Shown here one piece after another: positions 15,542 through 23,514 of a DNA stretch of 39,671 bases. The translations under genes and the position numbers were made by a program. Source of the stretch: UBA4656 sp002405525 (GTDB lineage Bacteria > Pseudomonadota > Gammaproteobacteria > Xanthomonadales > Ahniellaceae); assembly GCA_036723735.1 (NCBI GenBank), contig DAIMGT010000033.1, forward strand, positions 1-39,671, read 5' to 3'. Each line of letters begins with the position of its first letter. Within the stretch, counting starts at the first letter, position 1. The notes under the pieces are model-generated. The model ran no database searches. It had not been told where the DNA came from and worked only from the letters and a program-made list of their open reading frames with translations.

Positions 15542-17239
15542 CTACAAGCCCAGCCGCGAAAAAACCTGCTCCCGCGTCAGCGCCTCGGCCTCGGCCGCAC
15601 GCCGCGCCCGGTACTCGAACGTGCCGGCGGCGATACCGCGTTCGGAGACCACCACGCGGTGCGGGATGCCGATCAGTTCGATGTCGGCGAACATCACGCC
15701 CGGCCGCAGGCCGCGGTCGTCGAGCACGACCTCCACGCCCTCGGCCGCGAGGTCGCGGTAGAGCGACTCGGCGGCCTCGGCAACCTTGGGATCGTTCTTG
15801 GGATTGATCAGGCACACCGCGACGCGCCAGGGCGCCATCGCGTCCGGCCAGATGATGCCGTTGTCGTCGTGGTTCTGCTCGATCGCGGCGGCGACGATGC
15901 GGCTCACGCCGATGCCGTAGCAGCCCATGTACATCACGGCGGCCTTGCCGTTGGCGTCCAGCACCGTGGCCTTGAGCGCCTCGGCGTACTTCTGGCCCAA
16001 CTGGAACACGTGGCCGACCTCGATGCCGCGCGCGATCGACAGCGTGCCCTGGCCGTCGGGCGAGGGATCGCCCGCCACCACGCTGCGCACATCTGCCACC
16101 CAATCCTGCTGGAAGTCGCGCCCGAGCTTGACGTTTTCCAGATGAAACGGTGCCTCATTGGCACCGCAGATCATCGAGGGCATTACCGCAACACTCCGGT
16201 CCACGACGATTGTGATCTTCTTCCTCGGATTCACGGGCCCAATAAAGCCGGGCTGGCAACCCAGGTAGTCGAGGATCTCATCCTCACGGGCGAGACGGAA
16301 CTCGGACAGTCCATCGACCTTCTGCAGCTTGACCTCGTTTACAGAGTGGTCGCCGCGGACGAGGACCAAGACGAAGCCCTGCTCGCCGACAACAGCCACG
16401 GACTTGACAGTCTCCGAAAGCGAAACGCCCTTGAGCGCCGCGACGTCCTCGCAGGTGGTCTGGGTCGGAGTGGCAAACTTGCGCATCTCATCGAAGAATG
16501 CCGGTTCCGGATACTCCGGCGCCAGCGCCTCGGCCTTCTCCAGGTTGGCCGCGTAGTCGGACCCGTCGGAGAAGGCGATCGCGTCCTCGCCGGAATCGGC
16601 CAGCACGTGGAACTCCTGGCTGGCGTTGCCGCCGATCGCGCCGGAGTCGGCCATCACCGCGCGGAAGCGCAGGCCGAGGCGCGTGAAGATGCGCGCATAC
16701 GCGCGGTACATGTTGCGGTACTCGCGCGCCATGCACTCGGGATCCAGGTGGAAGGAGTAAGCGTCCTTCATCAGGAACTCGCGCGCGCGCATCACGCCGA
16801 AGCGCGGGCGGATCTCGTCGCGGAACTTGGTCTGGATCTGGTAGAAGTTGATCGGCAGCTGCTTGTACGAACGCAGTTCGTTGCGCGCGAAGTCGGTGAT
16901 CACTTCCTCATGCGTGGGGCCGTAGCAGAACTCGGCGTCCTTGCGGTCGCGGATCTTGAGCAGCTGGCCGCCGAACTTGGCCCAGCGCTGGGTCTCCTCC
17001 CACAGCTCCTTCGGCTGAATCGAGGGCATGGACAGCTCCAGCGCGCCGGCGCGGTCCATTTCCTCGCGCACGATGCCCTCCACCTTGCGCAGCACGCGCA
17101 GGCCCAGCGGGCTCCAGGTGTAGATGCCGGCGGCGAGCTTGCGGATCATCCCGGCGCGGATCATCAGTCGCTGGCTGACGACGTCGGCGTCGGCGGGGAC
17201 TTCCTTGACCGTGGCGAGGTGGAACTTCGACAGGCGCAT
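15542..17239 (-). CDS. proS: Prolyl-tRNA synthetase (bacterial type with editing domain)
   Basis: This 565-residue class II synthetase charges tRNA-Pro and clears mischarged Ala-tRNA. The start at 17239 (MRLSKFHLATVKEVP) is the standard N-terminus. Class II motif 2 lies in FRDEIRPRFGVMRAREF, with MKDAYSFH following. The inserted editing domain occupies about residues 230-400. Motif 3 is GCYGIGVSR, and the C-terminal anticodon-binding domain (about 465-565) completes it. Bases 16081-16500, encoding about residues 246-386 inside the editing domain, are only about 60 percent G+C against about 67-77 percent either side, and use more A/T third positions. The protein still reads intact, so this looks like replacement by recombination rather than decay. 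Confidence 0.97.
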   Translation of the reverse strand: MRLSKFHLATVKEVPADADVVSQRLMIRAGMIRKLAAGIYTWSPLGLRVLRKVEGIVREEMDRAGALELSMPSIQPKELWEETQRWAKFGGQLLKIRDRKDAEFCYGPTHEEVITDFARNELRSYKQLPINFYQIQTKFRDEIRPRFGVMRAREFLMKDAYSFHLDPECMAREYRNMYRAYARIFTRLGLRFRAVMADSGAIGGNASQEFHVLADSGEDAIAFSDGSDYAANLEKAEALAPEYPEPAFFDEMRKFATPTQTTCEDVAALKGVSLSETVKSVAVVGEQGFVLVLVRGDHSVNEVKLQKVDGLSEFRLAREDEILDYLGCQPGFIGPVNPRKKITIVVDRSVAVMPSMICGANEAPFHLENVKLGRDFQQDWVADVRSVVAGDPSPDGQGTLSIARGIEVGHVFQLGQKYAEALKATVLDANGKAAVMYMGCYGIGVSRIVAAAIEQNHDDNGIIWPDAMAPWRVAVCLINPKNDPKVAEAAESLYRDLAAEGVEVVLDDRGLRPGVMFADIELIGIPHRVVVSERGIAAGTFEYRARRAAEAEALTREQVFSRLGL

Positions 17240-17268
17240 GGCGGCAGGCGGGCTGGACAGGACCCCGG

Positions 17269-17298
17269 AGTGTATCCGCCGCCCGCCGGGCCGGCCAA
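17269..17298 (-). promoter_or_regulatory. Probable proS promoter
   Basis: On the minus strand TTGGCC (17298-17293) and TACACT (17274-17269) are spaced by 18 bases. Transcription would begin near 17262, leaving a leader of about 23 bases before the ATG at 17239. Confidence 0.45.
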
Positions 17299-17333
17299 CG
17301 AACGGCAGGGTGCCGGCGGCGGCCGCGCTCGGG

Positions 17334-17348
17334 TAGCCTTGCGGCATG
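17334..17348 (+). promoter_or_regulatory. -10 box placed for a leaderless mRNA of the STAS-permease gene
   Basis: TAGCCT (17334-17339) ends 7 bases before ATG 17346, so transcription would start at or next to the A of the start codon. There is no purine-rich ribosome site and the -35 region is weak. Confidence 0.4.
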
Positions 17349-18485
17349 GCCTCGGCATCCCCCATCCCGGGTCCGCCCGACCTCGCGGTGGAAGCCGGCG
17401 GGGCGCGGCTGCGGCTGTCCGGCACCTGGACGCTGGCGCGGCTGGACGCCCTGCTGCCGCGCGCCGCCGCGGCGCGGCTGGCCAACGGTCCGGTCGCGGT
17501 GGACGCCGGCGCGGTGAGCGCGATGGACACCGCCGGCGCGCTGCTGCTGCTGCGCACCCTGCGTGGCAGCGGCCAGCCGTTCGATGCGCACGCGATCGAC
17601 GGCCTGCGCGAGGCCGATGCCGCCCTGCTGCGGCTGGTCGCTTCGCGCCTGGAGCCGGAACGCCCGGCGCGCGAGCCGCACTTCGAGTTCCGCCTGATGC
17701 TGCTGCGCATCGGCCAGGCGGTGTGGCGTTTCCTCGCCCAGGGACGCGAGTTCCTGGGCTTCGTGGGGCTGACCGTGGCCACGCTGGCGCAGGTGCTGGC
17801 CGGCCGCCGGCGCCTGCGCTGGACCAGCACCGTCTTCCACATGGAACAGGTCGGGCTGGATGCGGTGCCGATCGTGGCCCTGCTGACCTTCCTGGTCGGC
17901 GCAGTGGTGGCTTTCGTCGGCGCCACGGCGCTGCGCGACTTCGGTGCCGAGGTGTTCACGGTCGAACTGGTGTCGATCTCCTTCCTGCGCGAATTCGGCG
18001 TGCTGCTGACCGCGATCCTGCTCGCCGGCCGGTCGGGCAGCGCGTTTACCGCCCAGATCGGCTCGATGAAGGCGCGCGAGGAGCTCGACGCCATCCAGGC
18101 GCTCGGGCTGGACGCGATCGAACTGCTCGTCATCCCGCGCCTGCTCGCCCTGCTGGTCATGCTGCCGCTGCTGGCCTTCATCGCGATGCTGATGGGCATC
18201 GTCGGCGGCGGCATCGTCGGCGTGCTGGCGCTGGACATCACCCCCGGCATGTTCATCTCGCGCCTGCACGAGATGACCGACGTCAGTCACTTCTGGGTCG
18301 GCATGTCGAAGGCGCCGGTGTTCGCCTTCCTGATCGCCGCGGTCGGCTGCCTGGAGGGCTTCAAGGTCGAGGGCAGCGCGGAGTCGGTCGGCCGGCACAC
18401 CACGGCGTCGGTCGTGCAGTCGATCTTCCTGGTGATCGTGTTCGATGCGGTGTTCGCCATGTTCTTCATGGAGCTCGACATATGA
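17346..18485 (+). CDS. STAS-MlaE fusion permease of the second lipid transporter
   Basis: This 379-residue protein fuses an N-terminal STAS domain (about 15-105; LRLSGTWTLARL, VDAGAVSAMDTAGALLLLR) to an MlaE permease (about 130-379). The permease has the family loop FLREFGVLLTAILLAGRSGSAF and later hydrophobic helices. In E. coli the STAS part is a separate subunit, MlaB. Here, as in some other proteobacteria, it is covalently joined. The STAS motif reads Asp-Thr-Ala-Gly, as in MlaB, in place of the phosphorylatable Asp-Ser-Ser-Gly of the other module. It heads a four-gene rightward operon; the next gene overlaps at ATGA. Confidence 0.93.
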   Translation: MASASPIPGPPDLAVEAGGARLRLSGTWTLARLDALLPRAAAARLANGPVAVDAGAVSAMDTAGALLLLRTLRGSGQPFDAHAIDGLREADAALLRLVASRLEPERPAREPHFEFRLMLLRIGQAVWRFLAQGREFLGFVGLTVATLAQVLAGRRRLRWTSTVFHMEQVGLDAVPIVALLTFLVGAVVAFVGATALRDFGAEVFTVELVSISFLREFGVLLTAILLAGRSGSAFTAQIGSMKAREELDAIQALGLDAIELLVIPRLLALLVMLPLLAFIAMLMGIVGGGIVGVLALDITPGMFISRLHEMTDVSHFWVGMSKAPVFAFLIAAVGCLEGFKVEGSAESVGRHTTASVVQSIFLVIVFDAVFAMFFMELDI

Positions 18486-19288
18486 GCGCCCCCCGCGAGG
18501 CGGTGATCGAGGTCGAGGGCCTGCGCAACGTGTTCGGCCGCCAGGTGGTGCACGACGGTGTGGACCTGTCGGTTTACCGCGGCGAGGTGCTGGGCGTGAT
18601 CGGCGGTTCGGGGGCGGGAAAGAGCGTGATGATGCGCGCGATCCTGGGACTCAAGCGCCCCGACGGCGGGCGCATCCGCATGTTCGGCGAGGACACCACC
18701 TTCCTCGATGCCGAGGCGCGCAAGCCTTTCGAGCGGCGCTTCGGGCTGTTGTTCCAGGACGGCGCGCTGTTCTCGTCGTTGACGGTGGCGGAGAACGTCA
18801 AGGTGCCGCTGGTCGAGTACTACGCCCTGCCGGCCGATCTGCTGGACGAACTGGCACTGCTCAAGATCCGGCTGACCGGCCTGCCGGCCGATGCGGCGCA
18901 CAAGTATCCCGCCCAGTTGTCCGGCGGCATGCGCAAGCGCGCCGGTCTGGCGCGCGCGCTGGCGCTCGACCCCGAGATCCTGTTCCTCGACGAGCCGACC
19001 TCGGGACTCGACCCGATCGGCGCGGCGGCCTTCGACGACCTGATCCGGACCCTGACCGATGCGCTGGGCCTGACGGTGTTCCTGGTCACCCACGACATGG
19101 ACAGCCTGTACAACCTGTGCGACCGCGTGGCCGTGCTGGCCGACGGCAGGGTGGTCGTCGCCGACACCGTGGACGTGGTCGAACGCCATCCGCACCCCTG
19201 GATCCGCGGCTGTTTCCAGGGCCCACGCGGCCGCGGAGCCGCGGTGCAGCAGGGCCGCGACGCAACGCTCATCCAAGGGAGTCCCTGA
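18482..19288 (+). CDS. ABC transporter ATP-binding protein, MlaF type (second module)
   Basis: This 268-residue ATPase has Walker A GGSGAGKSVMM (about residues 38-48), Q-loop LLFQDGALF, signature LSGGMRKRAGLARA, Walker B ILFLDEPTSGLDP and the switch histidine in VTHDMDSL. The DGALFSSLTV segment and LSGGM signature place it with MlaF-like ATPases. The C-terminal tail (about 245-268) is Gly/Arg/Gln-rich and differs from the tail of the first module's ATPase, suggesting dedicated partners. ATG 18482 overlaps the permease stop (ATGA), and the MCE gene follows 3 bases after the stop. Confidence 0.93.
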   Translation: MSAPREAVIEVEGLRNVFGRQVVHDGVDLSVYRGEVLGVIGGSGAGKSVMMRAILGLKRPDGGRIRMFGEDTTFLDAEARKPFERRFGLLFQDGALFSSLTVAENVKVPLVEYYALPADLLDELALLKIRLTGLPADAAHKYPAQLSGGMRKRAGLARALALDPEILFLDEPTSGLDPIGAAAFDDLIRTLTDALGLTVFLVTHDMDSLYNLCDRVAVLADGRVVVADTVDVVERHPHPWIRGCFQGPRGRGAAVQQGRDATLIQGSP

Positions 19289-19291
19289 GCC

Positions 19292-20260
19292 ATGGAAACC
19301 CGCGCCAGCTACGTGCTGATCGGCGCCTTCACGCTGGGCATCCTCGTGCTCGGTCTGCTGTTCGTGCTGTGGATCGGCAAGCTGCAGCTCGACCGCGAAT
19401 GGGATTGGTACGACGTGGTGTTCAAGGAGGCCGTCACCGGGCTCACCGTCGGCGGCGCGGTGCAGTACAACGGGATCCAGATCGGCGAGGTGCGCCGGCT
19501 TTCGCTGGATCGCGACAACCCGAGCGAGGTCATCGCGCGGGTGCGGGTCAGCGGCGGCACGCCGGTCAAGGCCGACACCATCGCCAAGCTCACCTTCACC
19601 GGCCTGACCGGGGTGGCGATCATCCAGTTGTCCGGCGGCACGCCGGACTCTGAGGAACTGCTGGCGGCGGAAGGCCAGGAGGTGCCGCGCATCTACGCGA
19701 AGGAAAGCGCGCTGCAGAAGCTGCTCACCTCCAGCGAGGACATCGTCACCAGCGTCAACGAACTGCTGCTTCGGCTGTCGATGCTGATGCGGCAGGAGAA
19801 CATCGACAAGGTCGCGGCCACCATCGACCACATCGAGACGATCACCGGCGAGACCGCCGCCCATGCCGGCGAGATCGGCACCGCGATCGCCGACCTCAGC
19901 GAGGCCAGCCGCGCGCTGCGCGCCACCATGTCGCGTTCGGAGGCGATGCTGTCGAAACTGGAGCAACTCGCCGACAACGGCAATGCGCTACTCGATGCGG
20001 AAGGCCGCGATCTGCTGCGTACGGCGCGCGCCTCGCTGGATTCGGCGCGCCGCTTCACCGATGCCGCCGAGGCGGTGGTCGCGGAGAACCGCGCCGCGGT
20101 GTCCGGGCTGGCCAACCAGGGCGCGAGCCAGGTCGCACCCGCGCTGGCCGAACTGCGCGTCGCACTGCGCCACCTGCAGCGCCTGACCGAGCAACTGGAG
20201 AACGACCCCTCGGCGCTGATCCAGGGGCCGGAGAAGCTGAAGGAGTACGACGCGCGATGA
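19292..20260 (+). CDS. MCE-domain lipid transport protein, MlaD/PqiB type (second module)
   Basis: This 322-residue protein starts METRASYVLIGAFTLG, with one membrane helix (about 8-30). A single MCE domain (about 42-125) carries VTGLTVGGAVQYNGIQIGEV-type sequence and a LTFTGLTGVAII strand. A long helical region (about 130-310) is rich in Leu, Ala and Glu and should form a coiled coil. The architecture parallels the first module's MCE protein, but the domain sequences differ widely, so the two are old paralogues rather than a recent copy. It overlaps the lipoprotein gene by the ATGA at 20257-20260. Confidence 0.92.
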   Translation: METRASYVLIGAFTLGILVLGLLFVLWIGKLQLDREWDWYDVVFKEAVTGLTVGGAVQYNGIQIGEVRRLSLDRDNPSEVIARVRVSGGTPVKADTIAKLTFTGLTGVAIIQLSGGTPDSEELLAAEGQEVPRIYAKESALQKLLTSSEDIVTSVNELLLRLSMLMRQENIDKVAATIDHIETITGETAAHAGEIGTAIADLSEASRALRATMSRSEAMLSKLEQLADNGNALLDAEGRDLLRTARASLDSARRFTDAAEAVVAENRAAVSGLANQGASQVAPALAELRVALRHLQRLTEQLENDPSALIQGPEKLKEYDAR

Positions 20261-20937
20261 AAGCCATTCTTTCCGCACACGCATCGCCCGCAGCGACACG
20301 GCTGCGCGCGCGTTACCTGCGCGCCGTGCGCACGGGTGCCGTCGCACTGCTGGCGCTGGCGCTGTCCGCCTGCTCGGCGCTGTTCGACACCCGCGAGACG
20401 ATGTCGATCTGGCGCATCGACGCCGTGCCGGCGGCGCCGGCCGGGGCCGCGGTGGCTTGGCAGCTGGCGATCGACGAACCGGGCGCCGCGCAACCGCTCG
20501 ACGGCGCGCGGATCGTGCTCGCGCCCGGCGACGGCGAGTTCGGCGTCTATCGCGGCGCGCGCTGGGGTGAGCGCGCGCCGGTGATGGTGCAGGGCCTGCT
20601 GCTGCGCGCGCTGGCCGATTCCGGCCGCATCGCCGGCGTCGGCCGCGGCACCGACGGCCTGCGCGCCGACTATCGCTTGCTGCTGGAACTGCGCGCGTTC
20701 CACGTCGAGCGCGGGCGCGCCGACACCGCGCGCGTGGCGGTGTCGGCGCGATTGCTGCGCTGGCCCGAGGGCGCGGTGGTCGCCGCGCAGGCCTTCGAGG
20801 GATCGGCCCCGGTCGAGGGCGGCGGCATCGCCGCGGTGGTCGCCGCGTTCCGCACCGCCAGCGCCGAGGTGCTGCCGGCGATCGCCGGCTGGACGCTGGC
20901 CGAGGGCGAGGCCGACCGCGCGCGCGGCAAGCCGTAG
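20257..20937 (+). CDS. ABC-type transport auxiliary lipoprotein (second module)
   Basis: This 226-residue lipoprotein has a basic N-terminus of about 27 residues, a hydrophobic stretch (AVALLALALSAC) and lipobox LSAC with Cys39 as the modified residue. The N-region is long for a type II signal; a shorter start inside it cannot be excluded. The mature part matches the PqiC-like auxiliary family in layout: an early W.ID strand, VMVQGLLLRAL, YRLLLELRAFHVE, VSARLLRW and a C-terminal helix. It ends the second lipid-transport operon. Its TAG stop lies inside a large palindrome shared with the convergent alkB gene. Confidence 0.82.
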   Translation: MKAILSAHASPAATRLRARYLRAVRTGAVALLALALSACSALFDTRETMSIWRIDAVPAAPAGAAVAWQLAIDEPGAAQPLDGARIVLAPGDGEFGVYRGARWGERAPVMVQGLLLRALADSGRIAGVGRGTDGLRADYRLLLELRAFHVERGRADTARVAVSARLLRWPEGAVVAAQAFEGSAPVEGGGIAAVVAAFRTASAEVLPAIAGWTLAEGEADRARGKP

Positions 20938-21017
20938 GCGCGCGTGCGCGCGATCGCGCGACGCGCAGTCGGCCGCCACCTGCGGCGGCGTGGTCGCGCG
21001 CGTGCGCGCGCCTACGG
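20932..21017. terminator. Large palindrome between convergent genes, bidirectional terminator candidate
   Basis: CCGTAGGCGCGCG (20932-20944) is the exact reverse complement of 21005-21017, and pairing continues inward with small bulges. An inner hairpin is formed by GCCGCC (20972-20977) and GGCGGC (20984-20989). The outer arms contain the TAG stop codons of both convergent genes, so the element is symmetrical about the gene ends. It lacks T runs. Confidence 0.6.
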
Positions 21018-21596
21018 CGACACGATGCGGCGGAAGGTGAGGTTGATCCGCACGCCCGCGGCACCCGCCATCCTGGGCAGCGCGTGCTGCCAGTTCGCCT
21101 GGGTGTCGCCGGCCATCAGCAGCAGACTGCCGTGGGAAAGCGGCAGTTCGCGCTTCGCGCCGCCGGCCTTCGGGCGCAGCACGAAGCGGCGCATCGCGCC
21201 CAGCGACAGCGAGGCGATCACCGGCCGCGGGCCGAGTTCCGGTTCGTCGTCGGCGTGCCAGCCCATGCTGTCGGCGCCGGTGGCGTAGCGGTTGGCGAGC
21301 ACACTGTTGAACGCGGCGCCGGCCGCCGCCTCCAGACGGCGGCGCAGAGCGGCCAGCGCCGGCGTCCACGGGCGCGGCTCGAAGCGCACGCGCGAATAGG
21401 TGTAGGCCGCACCGGGATCGCCGATCCAGCACGACAGGCGCGGCGCCGGCAGTTCGCGTCCGAACAGGCGCACGTGGTGGCGCTCCCACGGCACCTCGGC
21501 GTCGATCGACGCGAGCAGCGCGTCGGCCTCGGCCGGGGCGAGGAAACGGGGCGCCCAACGCAGCTCGGCGCCGGGCAGCGACAGGTCTTCGAGCAC
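21012..21596 (-). CDS. AlkB-like 2-oxoglutarate/iron dioxygenase
   Basis: This 194-residue member of the AlkB family oxidatively removes alkyl groups from nucleic-acid bases. The iron ligands are present as HAD in GWHADDE (H114, D116) and H171 in NWQHALPR. The arginines of the RINLTFR segment (about 183-189), which bind 2-oxoglutarate, are also present. NRYATGADSMGWHAD is the usual nucleotide-recognition region. Length and N-terminus resemble human ALKBH2/3-type and short bacterial AlkB homologues rather than E. coli AlkB (216 residues). It is divergent from ETF dehydrogenase, and an 18-base palindrome lies 54 bases upstream of its start. Confidence 0.92.
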   Translation of the reverse strand: MLEDLSLPGAELRWAPRFLAPAEADALLASIDAEVPWERHHVRLFGRELPAPRLSCWIGDPGAAYTYSRVRFEPRPWTPALAALRRRLEAAAGAAFNSVLANRYATGADSMGWHADDEPELGPRPVIASLSLGAMRRFVLRPKAGGAKRELPLSHGSLLLMAGDTQANWQHALPRMAGAAGVRINLTFRRIVSP

Positions 21597-21649
21597 CGGG
21601 TCAGGTCCTGCAGGTCCAGCCGGCGGGCCGCGGCGGGGGCTGCCGAGAC

Positions 21650-21667
21650 CCCGACAGGCCTGTCGGG
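21650..21667. promoter_or_regulatory. Perfect 18-base palindrome between alkB-like gene and ETF dehydrogenase
   Basis: CCCGACAGGCCTGTCGGG is perfectly self-complementary with no spacer, so it resembles an operator for a dimeric protein more than an RNA hairpin. It lies 54 bases before the alkB-like start and about 80 bases upstream of the probable ETF-dehydrogenase -35. No known regulator is assigned. Confidence 0.35.
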
Positions 21668-21748
21668 CGCCCGCGCCGGCGGCGGCCGTCGGCGAGTGTC
21701 GTCGAGCCGTCGCCGGCGGTCCGGGGGGCGATCGTCATCGTTCCTCGA

Positions 21749-21777
21749 TTGCCGCATCGCGGCCCTTGCCACAGAAT
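21749..21777 (+). promoter_or_regulatory. Probable ETF-dehydrogenase promoter
   Basis: TTGCCG (21749-21754) and CAGAAT (21772-21777) are spaced by exactly 17 bases. Transcription would begin near 21784, about 22 bases before the preferred ATG at 21806. Confidence 0.5.
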
Positions 21778-21805
21778 CGGGCGTCCCGACCGCGGAATGC
21801 GCCCC

Positions 21806-23407
21806 ATGAGCGAACGTGAAGCGATGGAGTACGACGTCGTCACCGTGGGCGCCGGCCCCGCCGGGCTCGCGTTCGCGATCCGCCTCAAGCAGGTCGCGCC
21901 CGAAATGCGTGTGTGCGTGATCGAAAAGGCATCCACGGTCGGTGCGCACACCCTGTCCGGCGCGGTGATCGAACCCGGGCCGCTGGACGACCTTCTGCCC
22001 GGATGGCGAAAGGCCCCGCCGCCGATCTGCGTGCCCGCCGCGCAGGATGAATTCTACCTGCTCACGCGCGCCCGGCACTTCAGGCTGCCGACCCCGCCGC
22101 AGATGCACAACCACGGCAACTTCATCGTCTCGCTGGGCGCGATGTGCGCCTGGCTGGCGCCGCAGGCCGAGGCGCTGGGGGTGGAGATCTACCCCGGGTT
22201 CGCCGCCAGCGAGCCCGTTTTCGACGACCGGGGCGCAGTGGGCGGGGTGCGCATCGGCGACATGGGCGTGGCCAGGGACGGATCGCGCAAGCCGGCCTAC
22301 ACGCAGGGGATCGACATCCGCGCGCCGATCACCGTGCTCGCCGAGGGCGCCCGCGGCCACCTCGCCAAGCAGCTGGTGCGGCGCTTCGAACTCGACAAGT
22401 ACAGCGACCCGCAGTCCTACGCGATCGGCGTGAAGGAACTGTGGCAGTTGCCGCCCGGCCGCGCGCAGGCCGGGCGCATCATCCACACCATCGGCTGGCC
22501 GGCGGACGGCGGCACGTACGGCGGCAGCTTCATGTACCACCTCGATGGCGATCGCGTGGCGGTCGGCTACGTCACCGGGCTCGACTATACCGACCCGAAA
22601 CTCGTGCCCTGGGAGCTGTTCCAGCAGTTCAAGCACCACCCGCTGGTCCGTGCCCAGATCGAGGGCGGCACCATCCTGTCGGCCGGCGCCCGGGCGCTGG
22701 CCGCAGGCGGCATCCAGGCGCTGCCGCAGGTCGAGATGCCGGGCGCGATCCTCGTCGGCTGCGACGCCGGCACGCTGAACATGCCCAAGATCAAGGGCGT
22801 CCATCAGGCGCTGCGTTCCGGCATCCTGGCGGCCGAGCACGTGGCGCGCACCCGCAGCGTGGTCGGCTGGGACGCCGCGCTGCGCAACTCGGCGGTGTTC
22901 GCGGAGCTGCGCAAGGTGCGCAACATCAAGCCTGGCTTCAAGAAGGGACTCTGGCTGGGGCTGGCGAACGCCGGCTGGGAGACGCTGACCGCCGGCCGCT
23001 CGCCCTGGACCCTGCGCAACCGCGCGCCCGACCATGCGCGCCTGGCGAAGATCGATTCCTTCCTGGCGCCCGACCGCGGGTTCGTCGAGCGAAGCCTCGC
23101 CCCGCGCGACCGCCTGGCCGGCGTCTACTTCGCGGCCACCGAGCATGAGGAGGACCAGCCGGTTCACCTCAAGGTGGCCGACACCTCGATCTGCATCGAC
23201 CGCTGCGCGAAGGAGTTTGCCAACCCCTGCACGCGCTTCTGCCCGGCCGGAGTGTACGAGATGGTCGAGGATGCAGCGGGCCGGCGCCTGCAGATCAACG
23301 CCGCCAACTGCGTGCACTGCAAGACCTGCGACATCAAGGACCCGTACCAGATCATCGACTGGGTCACGCCCGAGGGCGGCGCGGGGCCGAACTACCAGAA
23401 CCTGTAG
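21806..23407 (+). CDS. Electron transfer flavoprotein-ubiquinone oxidoreductase
   Basis: This 533-residue membrane-bound flavoprotein passes electrons from reduced ETF to ubiquinone. The FAD-binding motif VTVGAGPAGLAFA lies at about residues 12-24. IGVKELW, the conserved YGGSFMYHL region and the GTLNMPKIKGVHQA segment are family marks. The C-terminal 4Fe-4S part has Cys in PCTRFCPAG and NCVHCKTCDIKDPYQ (about 470-520). ATG 21806 (MSEREAMEYD) is preferred; ATG 21797 adds three residues. It opens a cluster in which etfB and etfA, its electron donors, follow within 1.1 kb. Confidence 0.95.
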   Translation: MSEREAMEYDVVTVGAGPAGLAFAIRLKQVAPEMRVCVIEKASTVGAHTLSGAVIEPGPLDDLLPGWRKAPPPICVPAAQDEFYLLTRARHFRLPTPPQMHNHGNFIVSLGAMCAWLAPQAEALGVEIYPGFAASEPVFDDRGAVGGVRIGDMGVARDGSRKPAYTQGIDIRAPITVLAEGARGHLAKQLVRRFELDKYSDPQSYAIGVKELWQLPPGRAQAGRIIHTIGWPADGGTYGGSFMYHLDGDRVAVGYVTGLDYTDPKLVPWELFQQFKHHPLVRAQIEGGTILSAGARALAAGGIQALPQVEMPGAILVGCDAGTLNMPKIKGVHQALRSGILAAEHVARTRSVVGWDAALRNSAVFAELRKVRNIKPGFKKGLWLGLANAGWETLTAGRSPWTLRNRAPDHARLAKIDSFLAPDRGFVERSLAPRDRLAGVYFAATEHEEDQPVHLKVADTSICIDRCAKEFANPCTRFCPAGVYEMVEDAAGRRLQINAANCVHCKTCDIKDPYQIIDWVTPEGGAGPNYQNL

Positions 23408-23498
23408 CCGATCCGGCATCGCCGCAGGACCGGCGCGCGGCCGCCCCGGTACGCGGGAGCCTTGACCTCCGGCACGTGCGAGGTTGCCCGTCCCTGCT

Positions 23499-23514
23499 TA
23501 CAGTGAGGGGTGTG
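23499..23514 (+). promoter_or_regulatory. -10 box placed for a leaderless ATP-grasp mRNA
   Basis: TACAGT (23499-23504) ends 8 bases before GTG 23512. Transcription would start at or one base before that codon. This supports GTG 23512 over the in-frame GTG at 23503, which lies inside the hexamer. Confidence 0.4.

Noticed and set aside
15235..15807. Small plus-strand gene between the 288-residue gene and proS
   Set aside because: The frame runs into the antisense of proS, is Arg/Ala/Pro-rich and lacks a ribosome site.
15401..19288. A 1295-codon plus-strand open frame running through proS and the second transporter
   Set aside because: Only its last 268 codons (from 18482) match a protein family. 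The rest is antisense to proS and out of frame with the permease, a normal artefact at about 70 percent G+C.
21218..23419. A 733-codon minus-strand frame opposite ETF dehydrogenase
   Set aside because: Arg/Asp/Gly/Val-rich shadow with no start signals; the plus strand carries the recognisable enzyme.
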